From: Periplaneta americana | Taxonomy: Eukaryota; Arthropoda; Insecta; Blattodea; Blattidae | Direction of reading: 5' to 3' | Assembly: GCF_040183065.1 (NCBI RefSeq) | Contig: NC_091130.1 | Coordinates: forward strand, 25,515,859-25,579,858 | DNA: 64,000 nt | Shown here: positions 10,323 to 21,373 of the stretch, in pieces | Layout: every line of letters begins with the position of its first letter | Position numbering within the stretch: the first letter of the stretch is position 1 | The notes under the pieces: model-generated | Database searches by the model: none | The model's input: only the letters and a program-made list of their open reading frames with translations | What the model was told of the DNA's origin: nothing | Position numbers and translations under genes: made by a program

Positions 10323-10896
10323 CGTAGAATACTTCCATTATAACTGTATATAGCAGACATCGTGGTCCAACAACATATAACATCGCCTGTCTCCGAATTG
10401 TAGTGGAGATACCCAAAGGTAACTTATATCTAGAGAGCGGCCACTTTTTCTTTTGACAGCTGTACATACCAGCCCCAACACATCCAATCTGTTCACAAGG
10501 CATATTTGTTTCATGTTTATTTTGCTTATCATTGTAATTAGCAAGCAATAAATGCTAACACGTAATTGACAGATAAGCAATGATTTATTGCGAAGCTATG
10601 ACGGAATTAATACACACAAATAATTTCTAAATACAGTATTAAAATACAAAAATAAAGAAAAAACTAGAAACATTTAGTTTCTGAAGCAGCGTACGAATAG
10701 CTTGAGCTACGACCACAGAAGTAACGTTTAGGCCTATTTTCAAAATACAACGTTGCCACATTCTGCAACTAAAAATTCTTCGAACGAAATTTTGTCATTA
10801 ACATTTTCGTCTCAATTTTCATCCAGGATTCACACGATATCTTTGGGACATTCTGGATATTATATACGGTAGCAACAATTGTAAAGATACAGTATA

Positions 10897-11194
10897 CAGA
10901 ATGGATGGTAACCTCTGCACCAAAATGAAACTGTCATGATGAAAGATTTGAAAAATCTAAGCAAGTTTTTTCTCTAACATTCACCGATTTAGCGGAAACC
11001 ATTGTTTCTATGAAGAATTTGGCAACATCATGGCTGCTGCAATAACGTTAAGCAAGCGCGGTCTGCACTCCTTACCTTCCCTTCCTCCTCTCCTGTACTC
11101 AGTCGGTAACATGCGACGTGCACTGCGTTGCAAGATTTATTTCACTGATTTTCGTTATTACTTAGTTTAAATTCATGGCTAAAGGGTTTAATTT

Positions 11195-11242
<48 letters not shown>

Positions 11243-11472
11243 GATTCAAGGCATTAACTGTTCAGATTATTTTTTACCTATCTGCTTGTATAGCAATCAG
11301 CCATTTCTCTCGAGCCATTACCGCAATACAGCGCTGCAAAATTGGGCAAAGACTATTTTTTTTTTTCCTGCTTAACTGTGCTTCATCGAAGGAAAAGTGC
11401 ATAAAAGTTTTGTTGTATTTAACATGTACAATCACCTCTTGAATTTTGGTGCAGAGGTTACCATCCACCCTG
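10897..11472. mobile_element. TA-flanked MITE, mariner type
   Basis: The left end GGATGGTAACCTCTGCACCA, preceded by TA and CAGAAT, is matched inverted at 11446-11472 (CAGGGT variant). TA flanks at 10895-10896 and 11473-11474. The interior includes a long A-run at 11199-11240. Confidence 0.85.
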
Positions 11473-11887
11473 TATAGCAGAGGTCTGCATCGGACGTTTT
11501 CGCTCGAGCGCCAAGTAGTTCATAGCATAATCCGATAGGTAGCGCACATGCATGATGGGTAAAATTGTCACGAGCGATAAATCCTCGAATGGTATAAGCC
11601 GAACGTTAGACATTCGTTCTTGTTACAGTGATGAACTGTGTAGTAACATCATAGATGTTTATCATTTCAAAACTTTGCAGTGTTTAACTAACCTCTCCAT
11701 AGTACAACTACAAAACTTGCTTTAAAATGTAATATAAATATTGTAGGCAAATGTTTGTTCCCCCCCCCCCCACACAGGAGTGATTTAGTTTTTGCCACAT
11801 CTGATAGATGTTATTGGATGTAAATGTAATTCTTATAAACGGAGAACACAATTACGATAATGCAAGAACTGTATCAAGTTTTCTAGT

Positions 11888-11888
11888 A

Positions 11889-11929
<41 letters not shown>
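11888..11929 (+). repeat. (AAT)n microsatellite
   Basis: About 14 uninterrupted units inside the hAT element. Confidence 0.95.
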
Positions 11930-12252
11930 CTCTAATAATTAGTGTATCAATCTTTGCGTCTGTAGCAGTTGTGCAGCATAATTATTCGTTTTATTATATT
12001 TTCTGTGACGTTATCTCTGTACTAATATTGTTATTAATCTACTGCTATATCAATAATATTTTGTAAAACGTTTCTACATTGTTGCAGTATATAGGCGGAA
12101 CACTATGGACCTATCATATTATATATGTGGTAAATCAAATATTGAATAATTATTAATTAGCAATAATAACTGTATATCGAAGTTTTTCATACTATTTTAT
12201 TTATAACTTCATGTTACTGTTTTGGTACGTTCCATTGACTGTTCCATTAAAC

Positions 12253-12397
12253 CAGGGATGTCAAAGCGCCTGCACTACGTGCTCATACTACAAGCAATAC
12301 ATATCCAACAAGGCTCACTTCTCAGCCAGATAAAGTACAATCATCGCTATTAAGAAAATGTTTTGCGGGTTTTTGAGAGCACGCTTTGACATCCCTG
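12253..12397. mobile_element. 145-bp hAT MITE nested in the hAT element
   Basis: The termini CAGGGATGTCAAAGCG and the inverted CGCTTTGACATCCCTG are flanked by perfect CATTAAAC (12245-12252 and 12398-12405). Confidence 0.95.
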
Positions 12398-12637
12398 CAT
12401 TAAACGTTTGTTATAAACGCAAAAAAATAAAGCCTTATTTTTACCGTGTGAGCAAAACATATGTGTATCTTATCTGTCGCCTTCCATACAAGATAAGAGA
12501 TGTCGGTGAGATGACCTTGTACTGCGCTTCTATTTACTACCGAGCGTATCACGTCCGATCGTATCTCACTCGAGGATGAGACACTCGACAGAGTTCAAGC
12601 GAGCGATTTAACTCCAATGCAGCACTCTGCTGTATAG

Positions 12638-13007
12638 CAATTAAATAAACATATTTTATTATATTTGTATTCTACTCTCAAAATGTTATTCAACGTTAGC
12701 TCAGGAACCGTGGTCCCCCTGTCTTTCTTTCCACCTCTCCCCCTCTATTTTCCTTGAACTGAAACTGTGGATTCAAACCAAAGGAAACGTCCCTGAAATG
12801 TCGACACTGGCTTGAACACGTACTGATACGTGCTCAGGAAGCTGCAAGCCATAGGAATGTTATGTTATTCTAAGGATGTGAAGTTTAGGGATTAAGTATA
12901 AAAGTAGTACTGTTACTTCGTATATATTTATCTGCACTCGGGACAGCCAGGCTTTGTTCAAAAGATTGCGTATATTCTTCTAGTATTTGTAATGGGGAAC
13001 ACAACTA
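12638..13007. other. No feature recognised
   Basis: The spacer between the hAT element and the next MITE shows nothing I can assign. Confidence 0.5.
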
Positions 13008-13599
13008 CAGACGTAGACAAATTATTAGCAAAATTGAAGATTTTTATTATATATTTTTACAAAATGTATTTCTTCAATTTAGACTACAGTTGATATTTTT
13101 GCGTATCTCCAAATTATTAGCAAAATTGAAGATTTGTATTGTATATTTTTAGAAAATTAAACTCTTCAATTTGGACTACATTTGATATTTTTGCATATTT
13201 ACAAATTATTAGTAAAACTGAAGTTTTTTATTATATATTTTTACAAAATTCGATTTTTCAATTTGGAATACAGTTGACATTTTGGATATTTCCAAATTAT
13301 TAGCAAAACTAAAAATTTTTATTTTATAGTTTTTACAAAATTTGACTCTTCAATTTATACTGCAGTTGACATTTTTGCTAATTTACAAATTATTAAGAAA
13401 ATTGAAGATTTTTATTATATATTGTTACAAAATTTAACTCTCCAATTTAAACTACAGTTGACATTTTTGCATATTTATGCCTATTGTAATGATAGAAATA
13501 TGCAAAATTGTCAACTGTAGTCTAAATTGAACAATCAAATTTTTGTAAACAGAATTATCATAAAAATCGTCAATTTTGTTAATAATTTGTCCACGTCTG
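13008..13599. mobile_element. TA-flanked MITE built of ~92-bp tandem units
   Basis: The ends CAGACGTAGACAAATTATTA and inverted CAGACGTGGACAAATTATTA are flanked by TA (13006-13007 and 13600-13601). Inside, about five direct units of ~92 bp start near 13019, 13112, 13203, 13297 and 13387. Each has its own short inverted repeat (AAATTGAAGA / TCTTCAATTT). The last part is inverted. Confidence 0.88.
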
Positions 13600-13667
13600 T
13601 ATTAATCACTAAAATCTTCCGAGAAAATAATTCATATACGAGATTTAAAACAAACATCGTTCAGAGT

Positions 13668-14098
13668 CGCTAATATGTTTTCGCGGGATATCAGCCGAGT
13701 TAAGATTTTGGAATGCTCCAAGCTTTCGACTGCTATCTTTGCAGCCATCTTCAGGGAAGTGATGTCCGAACAGAAAGACGAAAGGTTATATAGATGTTAG
13801 GCTGTCTCAGGTGAAACGGGATTGGTTGGCGGATCGGCCAATCCGGGGCCGGGAATTGTCATCGCTCGTAAGCTCCGCCCCTCCCGGGATTCCTGCGTGA
13901 AGTTTGGCGGGCGGCGAGCCCTGTTCCGCCGGTTGGAATCGGTTGCCGTCCTCGGTCCGTGATCTTCATGACCTTGATTGTAAGAGGGCCTGAGTTGGTC
14001 TAAGGCCGGTGTCCATGCCTGACTGAGCTGGATCTTAACTCGGCTGATATCCCGCGAAAACATATTAGCGAACCAACGCCGAGAAAGCCTCAAATCAT
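13668..14098. mobile_element. Inverted-repeat element, 14-bp flanking duplication, Penelope-like motif
   Basis: A perfect 40-bp inverted repeat (13667-13706 and 14032-14071; core CGCGGGATATCAGCCGAGTT) brackets a GC-richer interior. The 14-bp direct repeat ACATCGTTCAGAGT flanks it (13654-13667 and 14099-14112). On the minus strand the interior holds CCTGAAGATGGCTGCAAAGA followed by AGTCGAAAGC, a layout I associate with Penelope-like retroelements. That class assignment is inference. Confidence 0.65.
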
Positions 14099-14215
14099 AC
14101 ATCGTTCAGAGTGTTCAAACAGTGAATATTGTAACACTAACACTATACTGTATAACAGGTTATCAAGTGAAGTATGACCATTGCTCGTTACAATGCCGTT
14201 TTTACTGCAGTAGTA

Positions 14216-14281
14216 CTCCTAGCATAGTGGTAGAGCGTTAGCTAAGTGTTCGTGAGATTACAAGTTCAGATCTTCGTGGAG
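14216..14281 (+). repeat. tRNA-like sequence followed by a T-run
   Basis: TAGCATAGTGGTAGAGCG matches the box A consensus exactly. AGTTCAGATCT is a weak box B. CTCC at the 5' end can pair with GGAG at the 3' end. A poly-T run of about 34 follows at 14297-14330. Confidence 0.55.
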
Positions 14282-14294
14282 CTACTAAACTTTT

Positions 14295-14332
<38 letters not shown>

Positions 14333-14839
14333 CTTTTAAATGCATCAGTGAAAATATAACAGAATTTCGTCTTTTTTTTATCTTTAGAATAGCCTACTTT
14401 TCGCTTTATTATTTTTTTCGTGTTAATAGACGCTAGATGGAAGTAGCACTAAGACGACAATTAGGGGCTTTCATATTAAAATGCTATGTTTATTATTTTA
14501 TTAATCCTTGCTGCTTTACACTCTCTTGCCAAAGGAACATTCAGTAAATATGTTGACGGTTAAATAATTGGCAATAATTAATTTGCAACTTGTACTACAG
14601 GGAATATGATTATTATACTAACCTAAATCCTTGATCATCAGGGCCTAAACGTAGTAATTGTAAACAAGACGAAAAACTATAATCCTGATGACAAAATATA
14701 TCCTGATTTCCTGTAATTATAACCACAAATTTTCACCGATTTTTGTAATTATCTGTAAGTAAAAGTAACACAAGCAAAATTAAATGATTTGACTATATTA
14801 CACTAAAACGATTTGTAAAAAATAAAATAAAAAACAGAA

Positions 14840-14900
14840 CAAAAATTTTCTACGGAGATTCGAAGCATGGTATGGAGGTAGCCCAAATCAGCGCCTTGTA
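14840..14900 (-). repeat. tRNA-like sequence, inverted partner of 14216
   Basis: On the minus strand, GCTTCGAATCTCCGTAGA is box B-like and is followed by a T-rich tract, as at 14281. It continues on the far side of the element at 14901-16464, where TGGAGTTAACTACAGCGG matches the left arm's CGCAGTAGT/ACTCC region approximately. Confidence 0.4.
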
Positions 14901-16464
14901 CAGGGACATCAGTTTATTTTTACTAACATTTCTAATATTAACCTGGCTATACCTTTGGATCAACAGTAGAACAGGAAACACCGTTTCCTACCCCCTTCCA
15001 CGGCTGGAGTTCGATGATACTGGCGTAATATACAAACAAATCACTTTACTAGGTATAGGAGGGAAGAAAAGTAGTTCATCCATTTACGTAAACTAGGAAT
15101 TATCACGCTTTTGAGTTTGATACTTTTCATTAGGTTTTTGTTTAATCAAAATACAGTACTGTATTAATAATAAATGTTATTAGTCACGAACTGAGCTGTC
15201 CATGCGGACGTATTCATTATGTAGTGTACATTATACTGTCTACATCACATTAGCGTACACTATAGAGAATGAAGCTAAATTGAAAAATAATCATAATATG
15301 GATATTTAAACACATTTTTGAAAATGGTGCCCGTTCATTTCGATACAGGCTTCAGTTCTAATGTGCATATTATCGCACTATAGGTAGACTATTGTACCTA
15401 ATTCCAATTACCAGTTTCGTTCTAGTAACTCATGTTGAAATAATTCTGTACCTACTCTATAAAAGAGTACCTTACGTACTATAAATTCAATCTTCACTTC
15501 TGCTCGATCCGAAAAGATAAAATTACTCAGACATGCTATGTACTGTCCGTCCAAGTGGTTTTGTCGCAGGGTCGTAGAAAGGGGGGGGGGAATCACGTGA
15601 CAGTTAATTACTTAACAAGGCCCTTTTAAAAGTTATTTTAAACAGTTGTATAATAAAACGCAGACGTCCAATTCCTAACAGAAATTAATGTTTTCAGAAA
15701 AGAGCTAAGACAGCCCAGCAACTAGCCTTTACAGAGAGGCGAATAGAAGCAGGTGGAGGAAACCGGGATGCGAAGTAGGCAAATGGACGACAGTACCTGT
15801 GCGAAAATGATTCAATAATGAAAGCTCTTTCGTCACGGAAAACGTGAACCTATTTTTGGAACGTACTGTTTACCATGGCCGTAAGGTTACTATGACTGTA
15901 TATGCGGTCTTGGATCTGTGTGAGGACGGTTGAACTTCATTAGTAGAAGGGGTGGGAGTGAAGTACATTAAAAAACTCGGGTATAGCTCGCGCAAGAAAC
16001 GATTACCGAAACCCAATGGTGGCGTTGCTGTTTGTTTTGACGTATGTAGGCACGCCGAGGGGGGAGAGGTACGAGCTGATGAAGTACCGTCTCTTCCAAG
16101 AAGATGAACAAATGAGGACATCGCTGTGGAAATAAAGAACGTAGCAAGAGAAAAATTCGAAGCTAATTAAACGCGCAGCATATGTTTATGAATAAAAATA
16201 ATAATACCGTGCGATACAAGACACGTATTCACATGCAATGGAACAAACTAAAGTCGTAATGTAACTATCACAACGCAAGACTGATTCTATCGATGTCATT
16301 TCTCTTCCGACTGTACTCTTGAATATCATTAAAGTTATCTCGTGACCTTTCCTCTCGCCCGCTCTTCCTTATCGCAGTGTTTGATTCGCATTCCTTCCGT
16401 CGGTAATCCGTACTTGCGAGACCTATACAATAAAAATTGAAGTAAAAATAAAATGATGTCCCTG
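14901..16464. mobile_element. TA-flanked element E1, copy 1, with nested M2 MITE
   Basis: The ends CAGGGACATCAGTTTATTTT and inverted CAGGGACATCATTTTATTTT are flanked by TA (14899-14900 and 16465-16466). It is homologous end to end to the inverted copy at 61720-62769, apart from the MITE at 15984-16435 and small indels. No transposase ORF is seen. The TA target suggests Tc1/mariner-type mobilisation. Confidence 0.9.
15984..16435. mobile_element. M2 MITE copy D inside E1 copy 1
   Basis: It has the same ends and body as the copies at 1.9-5.1 kb. TA flanks at 15982-15983 and 16436-16437. E1 copy 2 supplies the empty site (CTCAGGTACAATAAA), showing that TA was duplicated on insertion. Confidence 0.93.
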
Positions 16465-16466
16465 TA

Positions 16467-16842
16467 TTATGGAGTTAACTACAGCGGCGTACGGGGGTTT
16501 ACGGTAGTGAACTGCGCGCTCACCCGAAGGGACTTAGAAAATTTTAACTGCTCAAGAGGCCGGCCTGTTTCATTTTGACCAAGTGTACACTCGAGGAGTG
16601 CAATCAAAACTGTGCGTCTCTAGGGCCCTCAAAGTAGGCAAGTAGTCAGCCACCTGTTGAACCGCGCGCTATGAGCTGGTGACTTGACCAGTGTCAGGAA
16701 CACCACTTCTTATCAGCGACCTGTAGGTCGAGGTGCGTGAGCAGTGATGAATGATAACCTATTCAGCGAGGCGATAATACTGCAACTACGCATTACAAAT
16801 ATAGACCTAGCACATAACAATTGCAATTGTATTCTTAATATT
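16467..16842. other. Moderately GC-rich spacer, no feature recognised
   Basis: No ORF, tRNA or repeat end could be identified. It may be the interior of an older element. Confidence 0.4.
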
Positions 16843-16905
16843 GTAGTTGTAATTTCCTAATAGAGGAGAAGAGAAGACCTGATGGCCTTATCTCTACCAA
16901 GATCG
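16843..16905 (+). mobile_element. Relic of a LINE 3' end
   Basis: GAAGACCTGATGGCCTTATC followed by TCTACCAAGAT is similar to the LINE 3' end at 31980-32045 (GAAGGCCTGACGACCTTATC). Only about 60 bp remain. Confidence 0.4.
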
Positions 16906-16940
16906 CTAGATGTCGCTGTCGAACAGCTCTTAGTCAGGTC

Positions 16941-17285
16941 TAGAGATGGGATAAACTGTTCTTTTTAAGAAACAGTTTCGACTGTAACCGTTTCATGATC
17001 GAAGCTGTTCCAAAATAACAGTTTCAAAGAAACAGTTTCATAAGAATATGTTTACAAGTCAGTGCCAACTGTTCCAAGAGTTCCAAATTCTCATTTGCTT
17101 CGGGAACATGTTTCAAAGCACTTGAATCGTCTTCAAATCAGGTGTTCAGTGTATTATGACAACGAAAGTCTTTTTCATAGGTTAAGAGTACAGTAAATAA
17201 CTACAATTCAAAATGAATCGATCTTAGTAAAAATAGTAAAATAGTTTAATAACGATGACATCAGCCGATGATATTTTTCGCGGTA
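16941..17285 (+). mobile_element. hAT-type left end, truncated
   Basis: TAGAGATGGGATAAACTGTT resembles the termini of the hAT element at 2234-3769 and is followed by repeated GTTTC/GTTCC motifs. No right end or 8-bp duplication was found. Confidence 0.45.
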
Positions 17286-17299
17286 TATTAATAATTAAC

Positions 17300-17596
17300 G
17301 GGCGGCCGGGTAGCTCAGTTGGTAGAGCAGCTGGCTACGGACTGGAAGGTCCGGAGTTCGATCCCAGGTGGCGACAGGATTTTTTTCTCGTTGCCAAACT
17401 TTCAGAACGGCCCCGAGGTTCACTCAGCCTCCTATAAAATTGAGTACCGGGTCTTTCACGGGGGTAAAAGGCGGCCAGAGCGTGGTGCCGACCACACCAC
17501 CTCATTCTAGTGCCGAGGTCATGGAAAGCATAGGGCTCTACCTCCATGCCCCCCAAGTGCCTTCATGGCATGTTACGGGGATACCTTTTTTTATCT
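17300..17596 (+). mobile_element. Full-length tRNA-derived SINE (family S1) with 14-bp target duplication
   Basis: The head GGGTAGCTCAGTTGGTAGAG has a perfect box A and GAGTTCGATCCCAGG is box B. The body of about 220 bp follows. The perfect 14-bp duplication TATTAATAATTAAC lies at 17286-17299 and 17597-17610. Four S1 copies occur in this window, and only this one and 32281 keep the head. Several overlapping ORFs are artefacts. Confidence 0.95.
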
Positions 17597-17814
17597 TATT
17601 AATAATTAACACTGTGTTAGGGCACCATGAACATATTCTTCATCAATAGACAGATAATAATTAATATCAGATTTATTAGGGAATTTGATTCGTACAATTA
17701 AACTGTGCGATCCTACATAGGCTACTGTTACACGAAGGCCGTGTGGAACATGGATAATATTATATCTACTTTCGACTATGAAAAAATTGGTTTAAATCAA
17801 GTAACTAGAAATCA

Positions 17815-18780
17815 ATCAAACTCCTGTATCTCCTCATGAGGAGGATAGGACATTCACAAGTGCCTCCATCGGACTCTATTTGTAGCCAATTTCTTCACTT
17901 CGCTCCATGTTTTCCCCTCCCTAGCAATTTCCTCCAAAACTGTTCTCTTCCATGTATTTTTTGGCCTTCCTCTTGTTCTACTACCCTGGGGGTTCCAATC
18001 CAAAGCCATTCTTTCTACTGCTCCATCTTCTTTCCTGATTGTGTGCCCTATCCAATTCCACTTTCATCTTTTGATTCCTATTGTGATTTCTTTCTGATTT
18101 GTTATCTTCCAAAGTTCTGAGTTTGTGATTATATCTGGCCATCTAATTTTTAAAATTCTTCGTAAACATCTATTAACAAATGTTTGCAGTTTATTTTGTG
18201 TAATTTTACTTGTTTTCCATGTCTCACAGCCATATAATAAGACTGATTACACATTACTGTTAACGATTTTAATTTTTGTAGATCTAGATATAATATAAGA
18301 TTTCCATATTTGGTACAACTGGACAAATGCACTATTTTCATTTTTTATTCGGTTCTTTACATCCTCAAAGGCTCCACCATCCTTGTCAATTATGCTACCC
18401 AAATATTTAAATTCTTGAACAGTATCAATGGTATTATTATTATTTATTATAACTTTATCTGTCTTTTTACTACTTAATCTCATTTCCTTAGTTTTCTTTA
18501 CGTTTATTTTCATATGAGCCCCTTTTATTACTTCTAATAAAGTATTAATTTTATTCTTCATATCACCAAAACTATGGGAGAGCAAACATATCATCAGCGA
18601 AATCCAGATCTTCCAAAGTATCATTTAATCCCCATCTTATACCTCATCTAACATTGCCAACAGACCTTTCCATAATATCATTCATAATAATCAGAAATAT
18701 GATCGGAGAGAGAATACAACCTTGTTTCACTCCGCATGTAGTTCTTATATTTTCTGACGGCATACCTTTATGTATGACAT
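17815..18780 (-). pseudogene. LINE reverse transcriptase fragment, broken
   Basis: On the minus strand the order is the conserved GVKQGCILSP motif near 18700-18735, the catalytic FADD (18590-18615), the KINVKKTKEM region, YLGSIIDKDGG, then IWKS and the C-terminal RWRHL tail near 17850. At least one frameshift separates the GVKQGC block from the main 125-codon ORF at 18247-18624, and stops lie downstream. It has the endonuclease/RT layout of non-LTR elements. The clade is not certain. Confidence 0.85.
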
Positions 18781-18783
18781 CTA

Positions 18784-20033
18784 TATATATATAATTTGAA
18801 CTGGTAATGGAAATTACGGGAAAACGGCTGAACGGATTTTAATGAGTGACCCCTCATTTTCATGCCTGGCATCCAAAGTTTTTCGGAAAAGTAGTAGTTT
18901 TCAGTGAAATGTCAATTTTCCTACATAATTTTCCTATTTTCCAAAATCCATCTGTTGTCAGTTTTGAGAACTAATTGTATTGACTCACGGCCCACTTGAT
19001 TGAATTTCAGAACAAAACACACACTACAATAAACAATAGGCTATTACACGAAGGCCATGACCTGCAGGATTGCCGACATATTTAGAGCTCAATTCAATTT
19101 GTTATTAAAAACTGATTCTGCAGTGTATAATTTTCTGAGTACAGCTGTGTATCGGATATTCAAATCTACGAAACTTGAGGTCGTTTGATGACATTATTAC
19201 TATTAGGAATTAAATATTATTATAGTTAATATCATGACGCATCTTTTTTTCATTAATTGTACATAATATTGATGCTATATTGAGGACATGAAAGTGAAAC
19301 GTTTTGTGATTATGTAAGTAAATGTAGAGAATATCTTAATTTAGATCTTCATTTCTATAATTTACTGAGTAGCTGCTATATATATATATAACTTAAAAAC
19401 TTAAGTAAGATAATAATATTGTCATTAAAAATCAAATATTTTTATACTTATTAACCCAGTGGGGTTGGGTCTTTTTCATATACTTAATGGCGGTGTAGTG
19501 TAAATATTGATATGTGTCATTGTCTTCAGTATTGGCTCGAGAGAGCGCAAAAATTACAGTTCCTAAGGAAAGATCAAAAGGTATTACTTACTGATAAAAT
19601 AAGTGGCCTGGAAAATTTTGTAGTCTCCAGATCATTTCAGAAAGATCTCTTAGTAGAATAAAATGATTTTACGGTCTACATTTCAAGTTCTACATGCAGC
19701 AGCTATACAAAATGCTATTGTTCGAAAGCTTAGCAAACCTGACATTTTTTTAACTTTTGCCTACAATCCACAATGACCTGAAATAGCTACTGCTATCGTC
19801 CTGACATTGATACTTGCGTTTTCGCGTTGAAACTGAAAAACTAAAGTTGGATAGGTTCAAGAAAAAGTATATGGCCTAAAAAAATCCATTCAGAGGGAGT
19901 AGGTTTCATTATTATGGAAGCAAATAACTATCAAAAAGACAAGTATTCTTCATTGAAAATAAATCTGAAAGATTTTTATTTGAACGTCTAACGAACTTAG
20001 TTTGCAGCAGTATTTGCTGCACAAGCCACTAGT
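18784..20033 (+). mobile_element. Helitron-like repeat, copy H1
   Basis: This ~1.25 kb segment is homologous, inverted, to 26768-28050. It starts after an (AT)n tract with AATTACGGGAAAACGGCTGA and ends GCACAAGCCACTAGT. The start motif and the CTAG-type end remind me of Helitron-like elements in insects. No helicase or Rep is encoded here. The repeat pairing is sure, the class is not. Confidence 0.6.
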
Positions 20034-20482
20034 TACAAGTATAATTTTCATACATAAGTTTAATTAGTCTACAAATTTTTTCTGGTATACCAAATTTTGT
20101 TATTAACTAGAAATAACATTGCAAAATTAAACATAATTCATGTATGACTAAACAACGCGACAAAATACTGCGGCTAAACTATAGCTGGATTAGTTCCCCG
20201 TACTCTGCTTATATACCTTTAAGTGTTTACAGCTCTTTCCTCAGTCATACCAACATAACTTTGGTGGCACTACGAAACTTTCACGCTATACTTTGCATAT
20301 ACGAATCTGTGACAAACTGGGTTAGTTTAGACTTTTGTTAAGCCTTGCATATACGAATCTGTGCAAAGGCTGGTGATTTTTTTTGGTTTTGTGATGTTGT
20401 CAGTACTGATCTGTAATATAGTGTAATTACGGATTTTCACTTTCGAAATCACCAGAACTAACTGTGCGCTAGTTTCACCTTA
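20034..20482. other. Spacer with two units of a dispersed GCATATACGAATCTGTGACA repeat
   Basis: Units occur at about 20297 and 20346. They belong to the minisatellite family seen as an array at 23815-24000. Nothing else is recognised. Confidence 0.5.
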
Positions 20483-21373
20483 AGGCTGGTTCACAATAAA
20501 CCGGAAACGAGAATCGGAACGAAATCGAAAACGGTAAAATTGTTCAAATGTGTACATTTAAATGTGAGCATTCACAATTAACGATAAGCTTGCCGGAGCC
20601 CAGGATCGGGAACGGAGAGTTGGCAAAGTTTCAACTTTGGCGTTCACGTTTCCGATCACAGCCCACTAGATTCTTTCTATTGCCATCTAAAAGCCATTTT
20701 GTCGTCATATATTTTGTAGCAAGAAGACCGTGACATAACCTATGCATTATTTTGTTCTGTGCTGTGCATCATGGAGCAAGTTTTATTTGATGAGATTCTA
20801 ATATTGAGTGTTGAGGAAAATCCTCACGTTTACGATAAGCGGCGCGCCTCGTATAAAGATGAGAAAATGAAGGTGAATACCTGGCTTTCAATAGCTGCAT
20901 CTTTGAACACCGATCGTAAGTGAATCATATTTTATTACTGTATTGGTTATATTACACACTACATATTCATGCTTCCATTCAATAACTACTGTTGTGTTCA
21001 TTTTTGTTCTATTACAAATGTTTCTTCTCTAATTATTTTACGTTATGGTAGACTTAAAATAGCTTGTGATAATAAAGATGCATGGGCATATTTATAGTAC
21101 CGTACCTAATGAAATGTTTCAGTTGAAATTTCGAAGTTGGTTAACCTGTGTTTGTTGGCTGCCTTGTACTCATGAGAGAACGCCATTGGTCAATTATACA
21201 CAAATAACATCAGAATGCGTAATATCGACTTTACATATCGTTATTGACATGCATATCAATATGCATAGTCGTCTACGCTCTCGGTTTATTGTGAATCAAA
21301 AATTTTCATATTCACGTCCTCTGCTTCTCGTTTTCATTCTGGTTCTCGTTCCCGGTTTATTGTGAACCAGCCT
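20483..21373 (+). mobile_element. PIF/Harbinger-type element copy 2 with intact MADF-like first exon
   Basis: The TIR AGGCTGGTTCACAATAAAC is inverted at the right end. TTA flanks both sides (20480-20482 and 21374-21376). It is colinear with 5606-6471. A 48-codon open exon at 20771-20915 is followed by GTAAGT. No transposase (DDE) gene is present, so it is non-autonomous. Confidence 0.9.
20771..20915 (+). CDS. First exon of a MADF (Myb/SANT-like) transposon protein
   Basis: It starts MEQVLFDEILIL and continues through ENPHVYDKRRASYKDEKM to NTWLSIAASLNTD, then a consensus donor GTAAGT. The spacing of the aromatic Y, the basic block and the W matches the N-terminal two thirds of MADF domains. 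These bind DNA and accompany Harbinger transposases. In this element no second exon is recognisable, so the protein is probably not made. The same exon in copy 1 is broken by a short deletion. Confidence 0.6.

Larger units (their letters stand above)
8164..10462. mobile_element. TA-flanked 2.3 kb element with tRNA-like sequences in both arms
   Basis: The left end reads TA|CAGCTGCTAC, an A-rich tract, then GTGGCCGC. The right end read inverted is TA|CAGCTGTCA, an A-rich tract, then GTGGCCGC. The TA copies are 8162-8163 and 10463-10464. About 180 bp inside the left end and 140 bp inside the right end lie tRNA-like sequences that both face inward, and both arms share GGCGATGTTA just outside them. 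The interior holds a minisatellite, a probable solo LTR and a third tRNA-like sequence. No transposase was found. Confidence 0.7.
11478..12629. mobile_element. hAT element with 8-bp target duplication
   Basis: The left end CAGAGGTCTGCATCGGA and the right end inverted CAGAGTGCTGCATTGGA are flanked by perfect CTGTATAG (11470-11477 and 12630-12637). The target overlaps the terminus of the MITE just upstream. No transposase is seen. It holds an (AAT)n run at 11888-11929 and a smaller hAT MITE at 12253-12397. Confidence 0.9.

Noticed and set aside
17319..17649. Overlapping ORFs of 60-93 codons, with look-alikes at 32178-32621, 38324-38635 and 49035-49334
   Set aside because: All are reading frames of the S1 SINE body; similarity between them is repeat similarity, not a protein family.
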